Source of the DNA: Clostridia bacterium
GTDB lineage: Bacteria; Bacillota; Clostridia; Oscillospirales; UBA644
Direction of reading: 5' to 3'
DNA length: 48,261 nt
NCBI GenBank assembly: GCA_014872655.1
Contig: WHHJ01000008.1
Location: 1-48,261, forward strand
The translations under genes and the position numbers were made by a program. The notes under the pieces were generated by a model. That model saw only the letters and a list, made by a program, of their open reading frames with translations, had not been told where the DNA came from and searched no databases. This document shows positions 22,162 through 30,198 of this stretch, one piece after another. Each line of letters opens with the position of its first letter. The stretch's first letter is position 1.

Positions 22162-24032
22162 ATGAACGGCCAAACCGACATGCAACGGTTGCCAAAAAAG
22201 CAGCTCTTGTTTTTGTGTCGGCGCTTTTGTTCGTTTTGGTGTTGGTCTCATCCGCATCAGTGATTGTATTTGCGCAGGTTGGTCTGTATACAGAATCGTA
22301 CGGATCGTCGCGGCAGGCCGTTGCCGAAACGATCTTGATGCAAAACGGAACCGCCGGCGATGTATACAGCATGTTCTTGCAGGATCCCTCCAATCTGCAG
22401 AACGCTTATGCTAACGCAAATTTCTGGTATCAAATCTCGGATGAAAATGGCCAGATCCTGACGGGAAATTATGACGGTGCCCCGTGCTTTTATCAAAGCC
22501 ATCATGTCTTTCCGGATGGAAACCGAGTCGATCTTTTTGTCAAACAGGAGATGACCGCAGACGACCTGCTGGCGACTGTGCTGGGCCTTTTTGATTTCGC
22601 CTGGGCTGCTCGGTATTGGATGATTGGTCTTGGCGCTGTCGGCTTGCTGTTGTTGATTGGTTCCGTTGTGATTTTGTGCTGTCTATCCGGCCGCCGTGCC
22701 GGACAGGAAGAGGCGCAGTTAAACCGACTGGACCGCATCCCATACGACGTGCTTGTCGTCATTCTTTTGGGCTGCGTGGCTTTGCTGTCGGGACTGTTTT
22801 ATTGGCCGACGTATTTGGACGGGACATCGTTGCTGGAATCGTATACGCTGATTGCGATCGGATTTGTGTTGCTGGCACTTGTCGCAGATTATTTGCTGCT
22901 GTTGATGCTGATCAGTACAACGGCCGCACGGATAAAATGCGGAACCTTATTCCGCAACACGGTCATCTATAAGATTTTTTATGGATTATTCCGTGGATTC
23001 AGGGCCGTTTGGCGGAACATAAAATTCGTGTGGAAAACAGTCGCCTGCCTTGCCGTGCTTTGGATGGCAGAGTGGATTTATCTGATGCTGTTTGTCCGTC
23101 AAAGTTTTGCCCGGCCGTTTCTGCTATGGTTTGTCAGCCGATTGATTCTTTCTGCTTTGGTTTTGTATGTGAGCATTGCCTTTTCTCGCTTGCAAAGAGG
23201 CGCCCGGAAGATGGGTGACGGAGATTTTAACTACCAAATTCAGCCGTCGCATATGCCGGGGGACTTTAAAGATTTTGCGCACACGCTCAACCATATTGCA
23301 GACGGCATGCAGTTGGCCGTCGAACAGCAAACGCGCTCCGAGCGAATGAAAGCGGAATTGATTACCAACGTGTCGCACGATATTAAAACGCCGTTAACTT
23401 CCATCATCAATTACGTGGATTTGCTCAAAAAAGAGCCTGCCGGTTCCGAACGCGCGGCGGAATATTTGCAGGTTCTGGACCGCCAATCGGCGCGGATGAA
23501 AAAACTCATTGAAGATTTGGTGGAGGTATCTAAAGCGTCTACCGGAAATCTGACGGTGACGTTGGAAAAATTAGATTTTTGTGTTTTTTTGTCTCAGATT
23601 GTCGGAGAGTATCGGGAACGTTTAGAGCAGTGCGGCTTAGAACTGGTGCTGAATCTGCCTGAAACGCCTGTCTGGATTTTGGCAGATGGACGATATCTGT
23701 GGCGGGTCGTAGACAATTTGCTGAGCAATATCTGCAAGTATGCGCAGCCGCAGACGCGGGTTTATCTGGATTTGGAACAGCATCACGGAAAAGCAAGCGT
23801 GCTGTTTCGCAACATTTCCAAAACGCCGCTGCATGTTTCCGGAGAGGAATTGCTGGAGCGGTTTGTCCGCGGCGACTCTGCCCGCAGCACCGAGGGCAGC
23901 GGGTTGGGTTTGCCGATTGCAAAAAGCCTGACCGAGTTGCAAAAAGGAGAATTGATATTGGTTGTAGACGGCGATTTGTTCAAGGTTGTTCTGATTTTTG
24001 ACGCGCTGGATTGCCCGGAAGGAATGGAATGA
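22158..24032 (+). CDS. Membrane sensor histidine kinase with multiple transmembrane segments
   Basis: Partner kinase of the preceding regulator. The 624-residue protein has an N-terminal membrane helix (about 14-38), an extracytoplasmic part (about 40-150), then about five more hydrophobic segments (about 152-174, 197-217, 230-258, 293-315, 320-342), a HAMP-like stretch (LQRGARKMGDGDFNYQI), the dimerisation domain with phospho-acceptor H407 (NVSHDIKTPLTSI) and an ATPase domain with the N-box VVDNLLSNICKYA and GSGLGLPIAKSL. It starts at ATG 22158, overlapping the regulator stop, after AGAGGAGGATGTAAA. The many membrane spans before the kinase core are more than the usual two of VanS, so the signal may be sensed in the membrane. 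Ligand unknown. Confidence 0.88.
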   Translation: MNERPNRHATVAKKAALVFVSALLFVLVLVSSASVIVFAQVGLYTESYGSSRQAVAETILMQNGTAGDVYSMFLQDPSNLQNAYANANFWYQISDENGQILTGNYDGAPCFYQSHHVFPDGNRVDLFVKQEMTADDLLATVLGLFDFAWAARYWMIGLGAVGLLLLIGSVVILCCLSGRRAGQEEAQLNRLDRIPYDVLVVILLGCVALLSGLFYWPTYLDGTSLLESYTLIAIGFVLLALVADYLLLLMLISTTAARIKCGTLFRNTVIYKIFYGLFRGFRAVWRNIKFVWKTVACLAVLWMAEWIYLMLFVRQSFARPFLLWFVSRLILSALVLYVSIAFSRLQRGARKMGDGDFNYQIQPSHMPGDFKDFAHTLNHIADGMQLAVEQQTRSERMKAELITNVSHDIKTPLTSIINYVDLLKKEPAGSERAAEYLQVLDRQSARMKKLIEDLVEVSKASTGNLTVTLEKLDFCVFLSQIVGEYRERLEQCGLELVLNLPETPVWILADGRYLWRVVDNLLSNICKYAQPQTRVYLDLEQHHGKASVLFRNISKTPLHVSGEELLERFVRGDSARSTEGSGLGLPIAKSLTELQKGELILVVDGDLFKVVLIFDALDCPEGME

Positions 24033-24044
24033 AAAGAGAAAACG

Positions 24045-24081
24045 CGTACGGCAGTTCGAACCCGATTCGGGCTGCCGTACG
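24045..24081 (+). terminator. Inverted repeat, weak terminator after the first two-component system
   Basis: CGTACGGCAG (24045-24054) pairs perfectly with CTGCCGTACG (24072-24081), with a further small stem (CCCGA/TCGGG) in the loop. It starts 12 bases after the kinase stop. Only GATCTGTTTG follows, a poor U-tract, so termination may be partial. Confidence 0.55.
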
Positions 24082-24135
24082 GATCTGTTTGAGGTAGTAA
24101 GGGGATCGGACAGCAACATCGAACCCTGATAGCAC

Positions 24136-24165
24136 TTGATTTTTGGGTGCCGAATGTGGTATAGT
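24136..24165 (+). promoter_or_regulatory. Promoter of bceR-bceS
   Basis: -35 TTGATT (24136-24141), 18 bp spacer, -10 TATAGT (24160-24165) preceded by TGTGG (extended -10). It lies 32 bases upstream of the bceR start, with a short leader containing the ribosome binding site GGAGGCAGAAG. Confidence 0.68.
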
Positions 24166-24197
24166 AATAGCAAACACGGTTGTATAGGAGGCAGAAG

Positions 24198-24869
24198 ATG
24201 TATCGGATTTTAGTGGTAGAAGATGATGCCGGGATTGCGCAGGCTATTTGTAAGCAAGCCGCGATGTGGGATTTGCAGGCAGAATATGTCCGTGATTTCC
24301 GGGATGTGATGGCAACCTTTGCACAATATCAGCCGCATCTTGTATTGTTGGATATTTCATTGCCCTTTTATAACGGATATTACTGGTGTCAGCAAATTCG
24401 CAAACTGTCCAATGTTCCCATTATCTTTATTTCTTCTGCTGCGGATAATATGAATATTGTGATGGCGATGAATATGGGAGCCGATGATTTTATCGCCAAA
24501 CCTTTTGACCAAAGCGTTTTGATCGCAAAAATACAGGCGTTATTGCGGCGCAGCTATGATTTTGGTGCGAATATGCCGGTCTTGGAACATCGGGCAGCTT
24601 TCTTGAATACGGCAGATAATACCTTAACGTATCAGAACCAGCGGCTTGAGTTATCCAAAAACGAATACCGCATTTTATTGACACTCATGGAAAATAAAGG
24701 CAAAGTGGTCAGCCGTGAAAACCTGATGCAGCGATTGTGGGAGACTGACAGTTTTGTTGACGAAAACACGCTCACCGTCAACGTTAACCGGTTGCGGCGG
24801 AAGTTGCAGGCCATCGGCCTTTCGGATTTTATTTGTACCAAATTCGGCGTCGGTTATACCTTGGGATAA
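24198..24869 (+). CDS. bceR: BceR-type response regulator
   Basis: BceR-type regulators turn on BceAB-type transporters when peptide antibiotics such as bacitracin attack the lipid II cycle. The 223-residue protein has receiver residues E8/D9/D10 and acceptor D52 (VLLDISLPFYNG) and the family-typical YYWCQQIRKLSNVPIIFISS and MNIVMAMNMGADDFIAKPFD, then a winged-helix domain with NEYRILLTLMENKGKVVSRE and TLTVNVNRLRRKL. I choose ATG 24198 after AGGAGGCAGAAG; an upstream TTG (24180) precedes that site. Next gene is the cognate kinase. Confidence 0.93.
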   Translation: MYRILVVEDDAGIAQAICKQAAMWDLQAEYVRDFRDVMATFAQYQPHLVLLDISLPFYNGYYWCQQIRKLSNVPIIFISSAADNMNIVMAMNMGADDFIAKPFDQSVLIAKIQALLRRSYDFGANMPVLEHRAAFLNTADNTLTYQNQRLELSKNEYRILLTLMENKGKVVSRENLMQRLWETDSFVDENTLTVNVNRLRRKLQAIGLSDFICTKFGVGYTLG

Positions 24870-24885
24870 GGACGGAGGCAAAAGG

Positions 24886-25875
24886 ATGAAAGACTTTTGG
24901 CGTTATTGTTTTTTCCACAGACGCGCTATCGCGTTGTTTGTGCTGTTTTCCGTGGTCTTTTTGATTTTTTTTCTATTATATCATCTTCCGGTAACGGCCG
25001 TTCTGTATCCGGCAGCGTTTTGTATTTTAGCAGGTGGTATTTTTGCGGCCGTTGATTTTTCTCGCAGTAGGGACCGGCACCGGACATTGATTTTACTCAC
25101 TAAAAATGTGGAGTCTGCCGCCGAGCATCTGCCGGCTGTCCAAACCTGGGAAGCGCAGGATTATCAGCAGATGGTGTCCTTGCTTTGTCAGAGATGCAAG
25201 CAAGTCGAGGATTCTATGAATTTACGATACACAGATATGATCGATTATTATACCGTCTGGGCCCATCAGATTAAAACGCCCATTGCTTCGATGCGATTGA
25301 TGCTGCAAAATGAAGATTCAGACTTGGCTCGTGATCTTTCTGCAGACCTGCTTCGTATCGAGCAATATGTCCAGATGGTTTTATGTTATCTGCGTCTGGA
25401 TTCCGACAGTACGGATTATGTGATTCGGCAATGTGATTTAGACCGTATTGTCCGCCAGGCAGTTCGGAAATTTGCCGGTCCGTTTATCCGAAAAAAAATC
25501 CGGTTGAATTACGACCCGATATGTGTTCGTGTCCTTACAGATGAAAAATGGTTACTGTTTGTGTTAGAACAAATCTTGTCCAACGCGCTCAAATATACGC
25601 AAACCGGCCAGGTCCGTATTTTTTTAGAAGAACCCAAAACGCTGTGTATTCAGGACACGGGCATCGGCATCGCGCCGGAGGACTTGCCGCGCGTATTCGA
25701 AAAAGGGTATACGGGTTATAACGGGCGGTTTGATCAGCGTGCCAGCGGAATCGGATTATATCTGAGTTCTCGTATTTGCCGCAATTTAGGTCATGGTCTG
25801 CGTATTCAGTCTGTTCCCGGTAAGGGTACCACCGTGCGGATCGATCTGGACAGTCGTGAAATGAAGTTTGAGTAG
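24886..25875 (+). CDS. bceS: BceS-type intramembrane-sensing histidine kinase
   Basis: BceS kinases have no real extracellular sensor; in the family they sense the activity of the BceAB transporter. The 329-residue product fits: two membrane segments (about 13-32 and 36-56) with only a few residues between them, then the dimerisation region with H127 in YTVWAHQIKTPIASMRLML, and an ATPase domain with LEQILSNALKYTQTG, CIQDTGIGIAPEDLPRVFEK and ASGIGLYLSSRI. It starts at ATG 24886, 16 bases after bceR, following GACGGAGGCAAAAGG. A promoter for the transporter genes follows. Confidence 0.93.
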   Translation: MKDFWRYCFFHRRAIALFVLFSVVFLIFFLLYHLPVTAVLYPAAFCILAGGIFAAVDFSRSRDRHRTLILLTKNVESAAEHLPAVQTWEAQDYQQMVSLLCQRCKQVEDSMNLRYTDMIDYYTVWAHQIKTPIASMRLMLQNEDSDLARDLSADLLRIEQYVQMVLCYLRLDSDSTDYVIRQCDLDRIVRQAVRKFAGPFIRKKIRLNYDPICVRVLTDEKWLLFVLEQILSNALKYTQTGQVRIFLEEPKTLCIQDTGIGIAPEDLPRVFEKGYTGYNGRFDQRASGIGLYLSSRICRNLGHGLRIQSVPGKGTTVRIDLDSREMKFE

Positions 25876-25881
25876 CATTTA

Positions 25882-25918
25882 TGACAAAAACGTAAGAAGT
25901 ACCAAGAGGAATGTAAGA
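25882..25918 (+). promoter_or_regulatory. Probable BceR binding site upstream of bceA
   Basis: TGACA-AAAA-CGTAA (25882-25895) matches the BceR-type consensus TNACA-N4-TGTAA (recalled from the literature) except for one base. A second half-site, TGTAAGA (25912-25918), repeats the CGTAAGA at 25891-25897 exactly 21 bp later, i.e. on the same face of the helix. This tandem plan is common for OmpR-family activators. Confidence 0.68.
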
Positions 25919-25947
25919 CGATCGTATGGCGAGGCATTCCTCTTTTA
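25904..25947 (+). terminator. Terminator-like inverted repeat between bceS and bceA, overlapping the BceR site
   Basis: AAGAGGAATG (25904-25913) pairs perfectly with CATTCCTCTT (25935-25944) around a 21-base loop, followed by TTTA. It can end bceRS transcripts. Its left arm and loop contain the second BceR half-site, so DNA binding and termination elements are interleaved. Confidence 0.6.
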
Positions 25948-25950
25948 TGC

Positions 25951-25979
25951 TATAATAATCCTGTCAAAGGACAGGAGGA
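25951..25979 (+). promoter_or_regulatory. -10 box and leader of the bceAB promoter
   Basis: A perfect -10 TATAAT lies at 25951-25956. There is no -35-like hexamer 17 bp upstream (25928-25933 is GGCGAG), as expected for a promoter that needs an activator. The predicted 5' end folds into CCTGT (25960-25964) with ACAGG (25971-25975), whose right arm overlaps the AGGAGGAG ribosome binding site of bceA. Confidence 0.62.
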
Positions 25980-25989
25980 GATTGGATTT

Positions 25990-26754
25990 ATGAGTATTTT
26001 GGAAGTCAAGAACCTAAAGAAAATTTATACCACTCGCTTTGGCGGCAATAAGGTCGAAGCCTTAAAAAACGTGACCTTTACCGTGCAGGAAGGCGAGTAT
26101 GTTGCCGTGATGGGCGAATCCGGATCGGGAAAGACCACGCTGTTGAACATTTTAGCGGCGTTAGATCGCCCCACATCGGGGTCCGTTCTTTTAGACGGCC
26201 GGGATCTTGCAACCATTAAGGATTCAGATATTTCAGCATTCCGCCGGGACAATCTGGGATTTGTCTTTCAGGATTTTAATTTATTAGACACTTTTTCTCT
26301 GCAAGACAATATTTATCTGCCTCTGGTGTTAGCTGGCGTGCACTATAAAGAAATGGAACGGCGGATCGCGCCGATTGCAGCTTCTTTGGGAATTTCAGAT
26401 CTTTTAAAAAAATATCCGTACGAAGTTTCCGGCGGGCAGAAACAGAGGGCGGCCGTTGCGCGGGCCCTGATCACCGACCCGCGGTTGATTCTTGCCGATG
26501 AGCCGACGGGGGCATTGGATTCTAAGGCCACCGACGAATTGCTGCGGCTGTTTGAAAAGATCAATCAGGGCGGACAGACGATTATCATGGTTACCCATTC
26601 CGTAAAAGCCGCCAGCCATGCGGGGCGGGTTCTGTTTATCAAAGACGGGGAAGTCTTTCATCAGATTTATCGCGCCGACAATACCGATGAACAACTGTAT
26701 CAGAAGATTTCCGATACCTTGACCTTGTTGGCAACAGGCGGTGATCGTCAATGA
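25990..26754 (+). CDS. bceA: BceA-type ABC transporter ATP-binding protein
   Basis: ATPase of a BceAB-type transporter that frees lipid II cycle intermediates from peptide antibiotics and signals to BceS. The 254-residue product has Walker A GESGSGKTT (about 38-46), Q-loop FVFQDFNLLDTF, the ABC signature VSGGQKQRAAVARAL, Walker B LILADEPTGALD and the switch His in VTHSVKAASHAG. The ATG at 25990 follows AGGAGGAGATTGGATTT. It overlaps bceB by 4 bases. Confidence 0.94.
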   Translation: MSILEVKNLKKIYTTRFGGNKVEALKNVTFTVQEGEYVAVMGESGSGKTTLLNILAALDRPTSGSVLLDGRDLATIKDSDISAFRRDNLGFVFQDFNLLDTFSLQDNIYLPLVLAGVHYKEMERRIAPIAASLGISDLLKKYPYEVSGGQKQRAAVARALITDPRLILADEPTGALDSKATDELLRLFEKINQGGQTIIMVTHSVKAASHAGRVLFIKDGEVFHQIYRADNTDEQLYQKISDTLTLLATGGDRQ

Positions 26755-28802
26755 GTCGCTCCTTTTATGTAAAATTGGCCTGGACGGGAATCCGGAAAAA
26801 CAAGCGTTTGTATCTGCCTTATATCCTGACCTGTGTCGGGATGGTCATGATGTTTTATATCGTTTGCTTTTTAAGCGTCAGCCCCATATTGGCAACCATG
26901 CCCGGCGGAGATGTCGTTTTATCCATGTTGCAGCTGGGAACCTGGGTCGTTGGCTTTTTTGCGCTGATTTTTTTGTTTTATACCAATTCTTTCTTGATGC
27001 GGCGGCGAAAAAAAGAATTCGGCCTTTATAATATTTTAGGTATGGGTAAACGCAATCTTGCCCGGATTTTAATTTGGGAAAACTTAATCATTGCCTTCAT
27101 CGCTATCGCAGGCGGGCTGATCGCCGGCATCCTCTTTTCCAAAGTGGCCGAATTGGGCATGGTCAACATTTTGTCTGCCGACGTTTCGTTTTCTCTGACG
27201 GTGGATTTGCGGACCATTTGGTCGGTATTGGTCCTTTTTTCAGTCATTTTTTTATTGATTTTTCTCAATTCGCTGCGCCAGATTCATCTGTCCAAACCCA
27301 TCGAATTATTGCACAGTGAAAATGTCGGAGAAAAACCGCCCCGGGCCAACTGGGTTCTTGCCGTTTTAGGCGTGCTGTTGTTGGGCGGCGCTTATTGGCT
27401 GGCGGTGACCATCCAAGATCCTGTTTCGGCTTTAGTCTGGTTCTTTGTTGCGGTTCTGATGGTCATCGCAGCCACTTACCTGTTGTTTATCGCCGGTTCT
27501 GTCGTCTTATGCAAATTGCTGCAAAAAAGGAAAAAATATTATTACAAACCCAATCATTTTGTTTCGGTCTCTTCCATGGTTTATCGGATGAAGCGAAACG
27601 GTGCGGGATTGGCCTCTATCTGTATTCTCTGTACCATGGTGTTGGTGATGCTTTCTTCTACCGTTTGCTTATATGTCGGCAAAGAAGAAAATTTAAGGAC
27701 GCGGTATCCGCGCAATATTATGGTCAATGCTGTTGTAGAAGATCCTGCCTTTCTGCATTCCGATGCACAGATGCAGTTGTGTGAAAAGCTGGAACAAACC
27801 GCGCGGGAAAAAGGGCAGCAGCCGGAGAATATTTTGAACTACGCCTACGTCTCTTTCGGCGCTTGCGTCAAGGACAGCGTGATTGATACGGATCTTTTTT
27901 ATGCCGACGCGTCCATGAGCGATTTTGAAGACCTCTGGCAAATTTTTGTCTTTTCCATCGAGGACTATAACCGTATCATGAATCTGCAGCAGACGCTTTC
28001 CGACGGGCAGGTGCTGATGTATACAACTAAGCAGGAGTATACACAAAGCACGGTGACCATTGGCGATATGGCCCCTTTGACAGTGCAGCAGGCTGCGGAA
28101 GGCTTTATCGGCAACAGCATTGATGCGATGCAGATCTTCCCGTCGATGTTCTTGTTTGTATCCGATTTTGACAGTATGGCTGAAATGCTGACATCCTTGC
28201 CCGGCGCAAACGGCGCGGATCTGGCTGAACTGGAGTGGTTTTACGGCTTTGATTTGTCCTGTGATTCGCAGGAACAAATCGAGATCTATCAATCCGTTGA
28301 AAACGTTTTGCAGCAGTCCGGATATCCCGACCAGCAAACCCTTTCTTACGTCCGCGGTGACAGCGCCGCGCAGGAAAGAGACTCCTTTTTTGGTTTGCAC
28401 GGCGGATTTTTCTTCCTCGGCATTTTATTGGGCATTGTCTTTGTCTTTGCCGCGGTATTGATTATGTATTACAAGCAGGTTTCGGAGGGATATGAGGATC
28501 AGGCTCGGTTTGATATTATGCAAAAGGTCGGCATGACCAAAAGAGAAATTCGTCGCAGCGTCAATTCTCAAGTGTTAACCGTATTTTTCCTGCCTCTTAT
28601 TACGGCCGGCGTCCATTTAGCGTTTGCCTTTCCGCTGGTATATAAGCTGCTGATGTTGTTTGGGCTGATCAATTTAAAATTATTGATTTTGGTCACCGTG
28701 ATTTGCTATCTGATTTTTGCCTTGTTTTACATGTTGGTTTATCGAATCACGTCCGGTGCATATTATTCAATTGCCAGTGCAGATGAGGTTCGTTGTTCGT
28801 AA
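26751..28802 (+). CDS. bceB: BceB-type ABC transporter permease
   Basis: Membrane half of the transporter. The 683-residue protein shows the BceB layout: ten hydrophobic segments in groups, an N-terminal FtsX-like domain (about 50-200) with RRRKKEFGLYNILGMGKRNL, a large extracellular domain (about 315-545) between segments 7 and 8, and a last FtsX-like part with RFDIMQKVGMTKREIRRSV. The large domain is the part that recognises peptides in this family. Start overlaps the bceA stop (ATGA). The actual antibiotic recognised cannot be read from sequence. Confidence 0.93.
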   Translation: MSRSFYVKLAWTGIRKNKRLYLPYILTCVGMVMMFYIVCFLSVSPILATMPGGDVVLSMLQLGTWVVGFFALIFLFYTNSFLMRRRKKEFGLYNILGMGKRNLARILIWENLIIAFIAIAGGLIAGILFSKVAELGMVNILSADVSFSLTVDLRTIWSVLVLFSVIFLLIFLNSLRQIHLSKPIELLHSENVGEKPPRANWVLAVLGVLLLGGAYWLAVTIQDPVSALVWFFVAVLMVIAATYLLFIAGSVVLCKLLQKRKKYYYKPNHFVSVSSMVYRMKRNGAGLASICILCTMVLVMLSSTVCLYVGKEENLRTRYPRNIMVNAVVEDPAFLHSDAQMQLCEKLEQTAREKGQQPENILNYAYVSFGACVKDSVIDTDLFYADASMSDFEDLWQIFVFSIEDYNRIMNLQQTLSDGQVLMYTTKQEYTQSTVTIGDMAPLTVQQAAEGFIGNSIDAMQIFPSMFLFVSDFDSMAEMLTSLPGANGADLAELEWFYGFDLSCDSQEQIEIYQSVENVLQQSGYPDQQTLSYVRGDSAAQERDSFFGLHGGFFFLGILLGIVFVFAAVLIMYYKQVSEGYEDQARFDIMQKVGMTKREIRRSVNSQVLTVFFLPLITAGVHLAFAFPLVYKLLMLFGLINLKLLILVTVICYLIFALFYMLVYRITSGAYYSIASADEVRCS

Positions 28803-28851
28803 ATTTGTAAAGGAAGTTAACCTGTTGTTTGTCGGAGGTGTTCATGCGGCA

Positions 28852-29127
28852 ATGATAGAGGACAGAGAAAAGGGCCAAACGGGTGCCGGCGTTTCTTTTC
28901 GGCAGATCTTCGGGCGTGGATTACAGGCGGCAGGCGTCGGTTTTGGGATGGTACTGCTTGTCCTTTTGCTGATCCCTACGGTGATTTTAGTTTTGCTGAC
29001 CGCCGGAGTCTGGACATTTACCGATAAAGTTGCCGTGCGGTTTGCAAGGAAACAAACGATCAAACCGGGGGATTTGCCGCTTTCACAAAACATCGGTCCG
29101 GATTCTGATTTTGTAGATCATGAATAA
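28852..29127 (+). CDS. Small single-membrane-span protein of unknown function
   Basis: From ATG 28852 the product is 91 residues: a short charged N-terminus, one hydrophobic segment (about 26-48, VGFGMVLLVLLLIPTVILVL), then a basic and finally acidic tail ending DSDFVDHE. I do not recognise a family. The start is uncertain: GGAGG is 13 bases before ATG 28852, and TTG 28825 with GGAAG 8 bases upstream is an alternative that adds LLFVGGVHAA. It follows bceB by 49 bases without a terminator, so it may be an accessory of the Bce module, or belong with the next gene. Confidence 0.6.
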   Translation: MIEDREKGQTGAGVSFRQIFGRGLQAAGVGFGMVLLVLLLIPTVILVLLTAGVWTFTDKVAVRFARKQTIKPGDLPLSQNIGPDSDFVDHE

Positions 29128-29202
29128 ACGGACTCCAAAAAGGATTGCCGTAACACGGCGGCCGCGGCGATGCGCGCGGCATGGAAAAGAAAAGAAAAAA
29201 GG

Positions 29203-29232
29203 GCAGGGTCCTGCCTTGGCGCAGAACCCTGC
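29203..29232 (-). terminator. Minus-strand terminator in front of the GT51 gene
   Basis: GCAGGGT (29203-29209) and ACCCTGC (29226-29232) form a 7 bp stem. On the minus strand it is followed by CCTTTTTTCTTTTC, a classic terminator tail, while on the plus strand nothing T-rich follows. No minus-strand gene lies to its right, so it would only stop antisense transcripts. A GC-rich patch (29146-29180) lies just upstream. Confidence 0.45.
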
Positions 29233-29249
29233 AGAAGGAAGAATGAAAT

Positions 29250-30137
29250 ATGAAACAAGCGATCTTAACCGTATTGAAAGTTTTGCTCGTGTTTGTTGTT
29301 GTCTTGCTGATGATCGGCTGTGTTCTGATCGGGTTTTTTGCGGTGCAGGGATACCGGATGTACCGGGACTCGATGCAGCAGGCCCCGATGGAACAAGTGG
29401 TTGAACAGATTCGGCAGCAGGAGGACTTTGTGCCGTATGAACAGCTTCCGGATTTGTATGTTGATGCGGTCATTGCCGTAGAAGATCATCGGTTTGAGCA
29501 GCATGGCGGAATCGATCTGCTTGCCATTTGCCGGGCGGCGCTATATGATTTAAGAACGCTTTCTTTTGCGCAGGGCGGCAGTACGATTACGCAGCAGTTG
29601 GCCAAGAATTTGTTTTTTACTCAGGAAAAAAGTCTGGAGCGGAAATTTGCCGAGGTCTTTGCCGCATTTGAACTGGAATCCAAGTATCAAAAAAGCGAAA
29701 TTTTTGAATTGTATGTCAATACCATCTACTTCGGCAGCGGATATTATGGGATTTCAGACGCAGCTCGCGGATATTTTGGAAAAGAGGTTTCACAGTTAAC
29801 CGATGCTGAGTGTGTGCTGCTTGCCGGTCTTCCGAATGCACCTTCGGCATATGCTCCGGATGAAGCGTTTGCGCTGGCTAAACAACGGATGCGCCAAGTG
29901 CTGGAGCGTATGGTTGCGTGCGAAGTTCTCACCCAAGAGCAGGCGCAGCAGATTCTTGCAAAGGAAGTTTCGGTTTTGTCCTCATCCTGCAATGGATCAA
30001 GTGTTTTTTCCTGTATCGCCAACCAAGACGACCTTTGGACCGACTGTTTGGCCAACCTATCGGTGTTCAAGAACAAGTTTTTTGAAGATTTTGCCGATTT
30101 TTTCAAAAAAACTATTGTAATTTCTGAAAAAATGTGA
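29250..30137 (+). CDS. Monofunctional peptidoglycan glycosyltransferase (GT51)
   Basis: GT51 enzymes polymerise lipid II into glycan strands at the outer membrane face. The 295-residue protein has an N-terminal membrane anchor (about 8-33) and the GT51 domain (about 65-240) with catalytic E78 in AVEDHRFEQHGGID, GGSTITQQLAKNLFF (109-123), ERKFAEVFAAFELE and ELYVNTIYFGSGYYGISDAA. There is no transpeptidase domain, so it is like MtgA rather than a class A PBP. After residue 240 comes an unusual tail (SVLSSSCNGSSVFSC and on) with three cysteines, unlike the family; its last codons overlap the promoter of the rimP operon. GAAGGAAGAATGAAAT precedes the ATG. Confidence 0.87.
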   Translation: MKQAILTVLKVLLVFVVVLLMIGCVLIGFFAVQGYRMYRDSMQQAPMEQVVEQIRQQEDFVPYEQLPDLYVDAVIAVEDHRFEQHGGIDLLAICRAALYDLRTLSFAQGGSTITQQLAKNLFFTQEKSLERKFAEVFAAFELESKYQKSEIFELYVNTIYFGSGYYGISDAARGYFGKEVSQLTDAECVLLAGLPNAPSAYAPDEAFALAKQRMRQVLERMVACEVLTQEQAQQILAKEVSVLSSSCNGSSVFSCIANQDDLWTDCLANLSVFKNKFFEDFADFFKKTIVISEKM

Positions 30138-30143
30138 TATACT
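30115..30143 (+). promoter_or_regulatory. Promoter of the rimP-nusA-infB operon
   Basis: -35 TTGTAA (30115-30120), 17 bp spacer, -10 TATACT (30138-30143) preceded by TGTGA (extended -10). The promoter lies inside the last codons of the GT51 gene, whose stop ends at 30137. Confidence 0.8.
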
Positions 30144-30144
30144 G

Positions 30145-30178
30145 TTTACAGGAGAGGTTGAAAGACCTCTCCTGTAAA
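30145..30178 (+). promoter_or_regulatory. Perfect 14 bp inverted repeat at the start of the rimP operon transcript
   Basis: TTTACAGGAGAGGT (30145-30158) pairs perfectly with ACCTCTCCTGTAAA (30165-30178) around the loop TGAAAG. It begins one base after the -10 box, so the predicted transcript (start near 30150) would begin with a tight hairpin at its 5' end. No T-run follows, so it is not a terminator. Either a 5' stabilising or regulatory hairpin, or an operator covering the start site. Confidence 0.65.
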
Positions 30179-30198
30179 GTTATTACAGAGGTGTTTTT

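Noticed and set aside
21454..24032. A vanRS vancomycin-resistance pair
   Set aside because: The regulator resembles VanR, but the kinase has too many membrane spans for VanS and no vanHAX-type genes are near.
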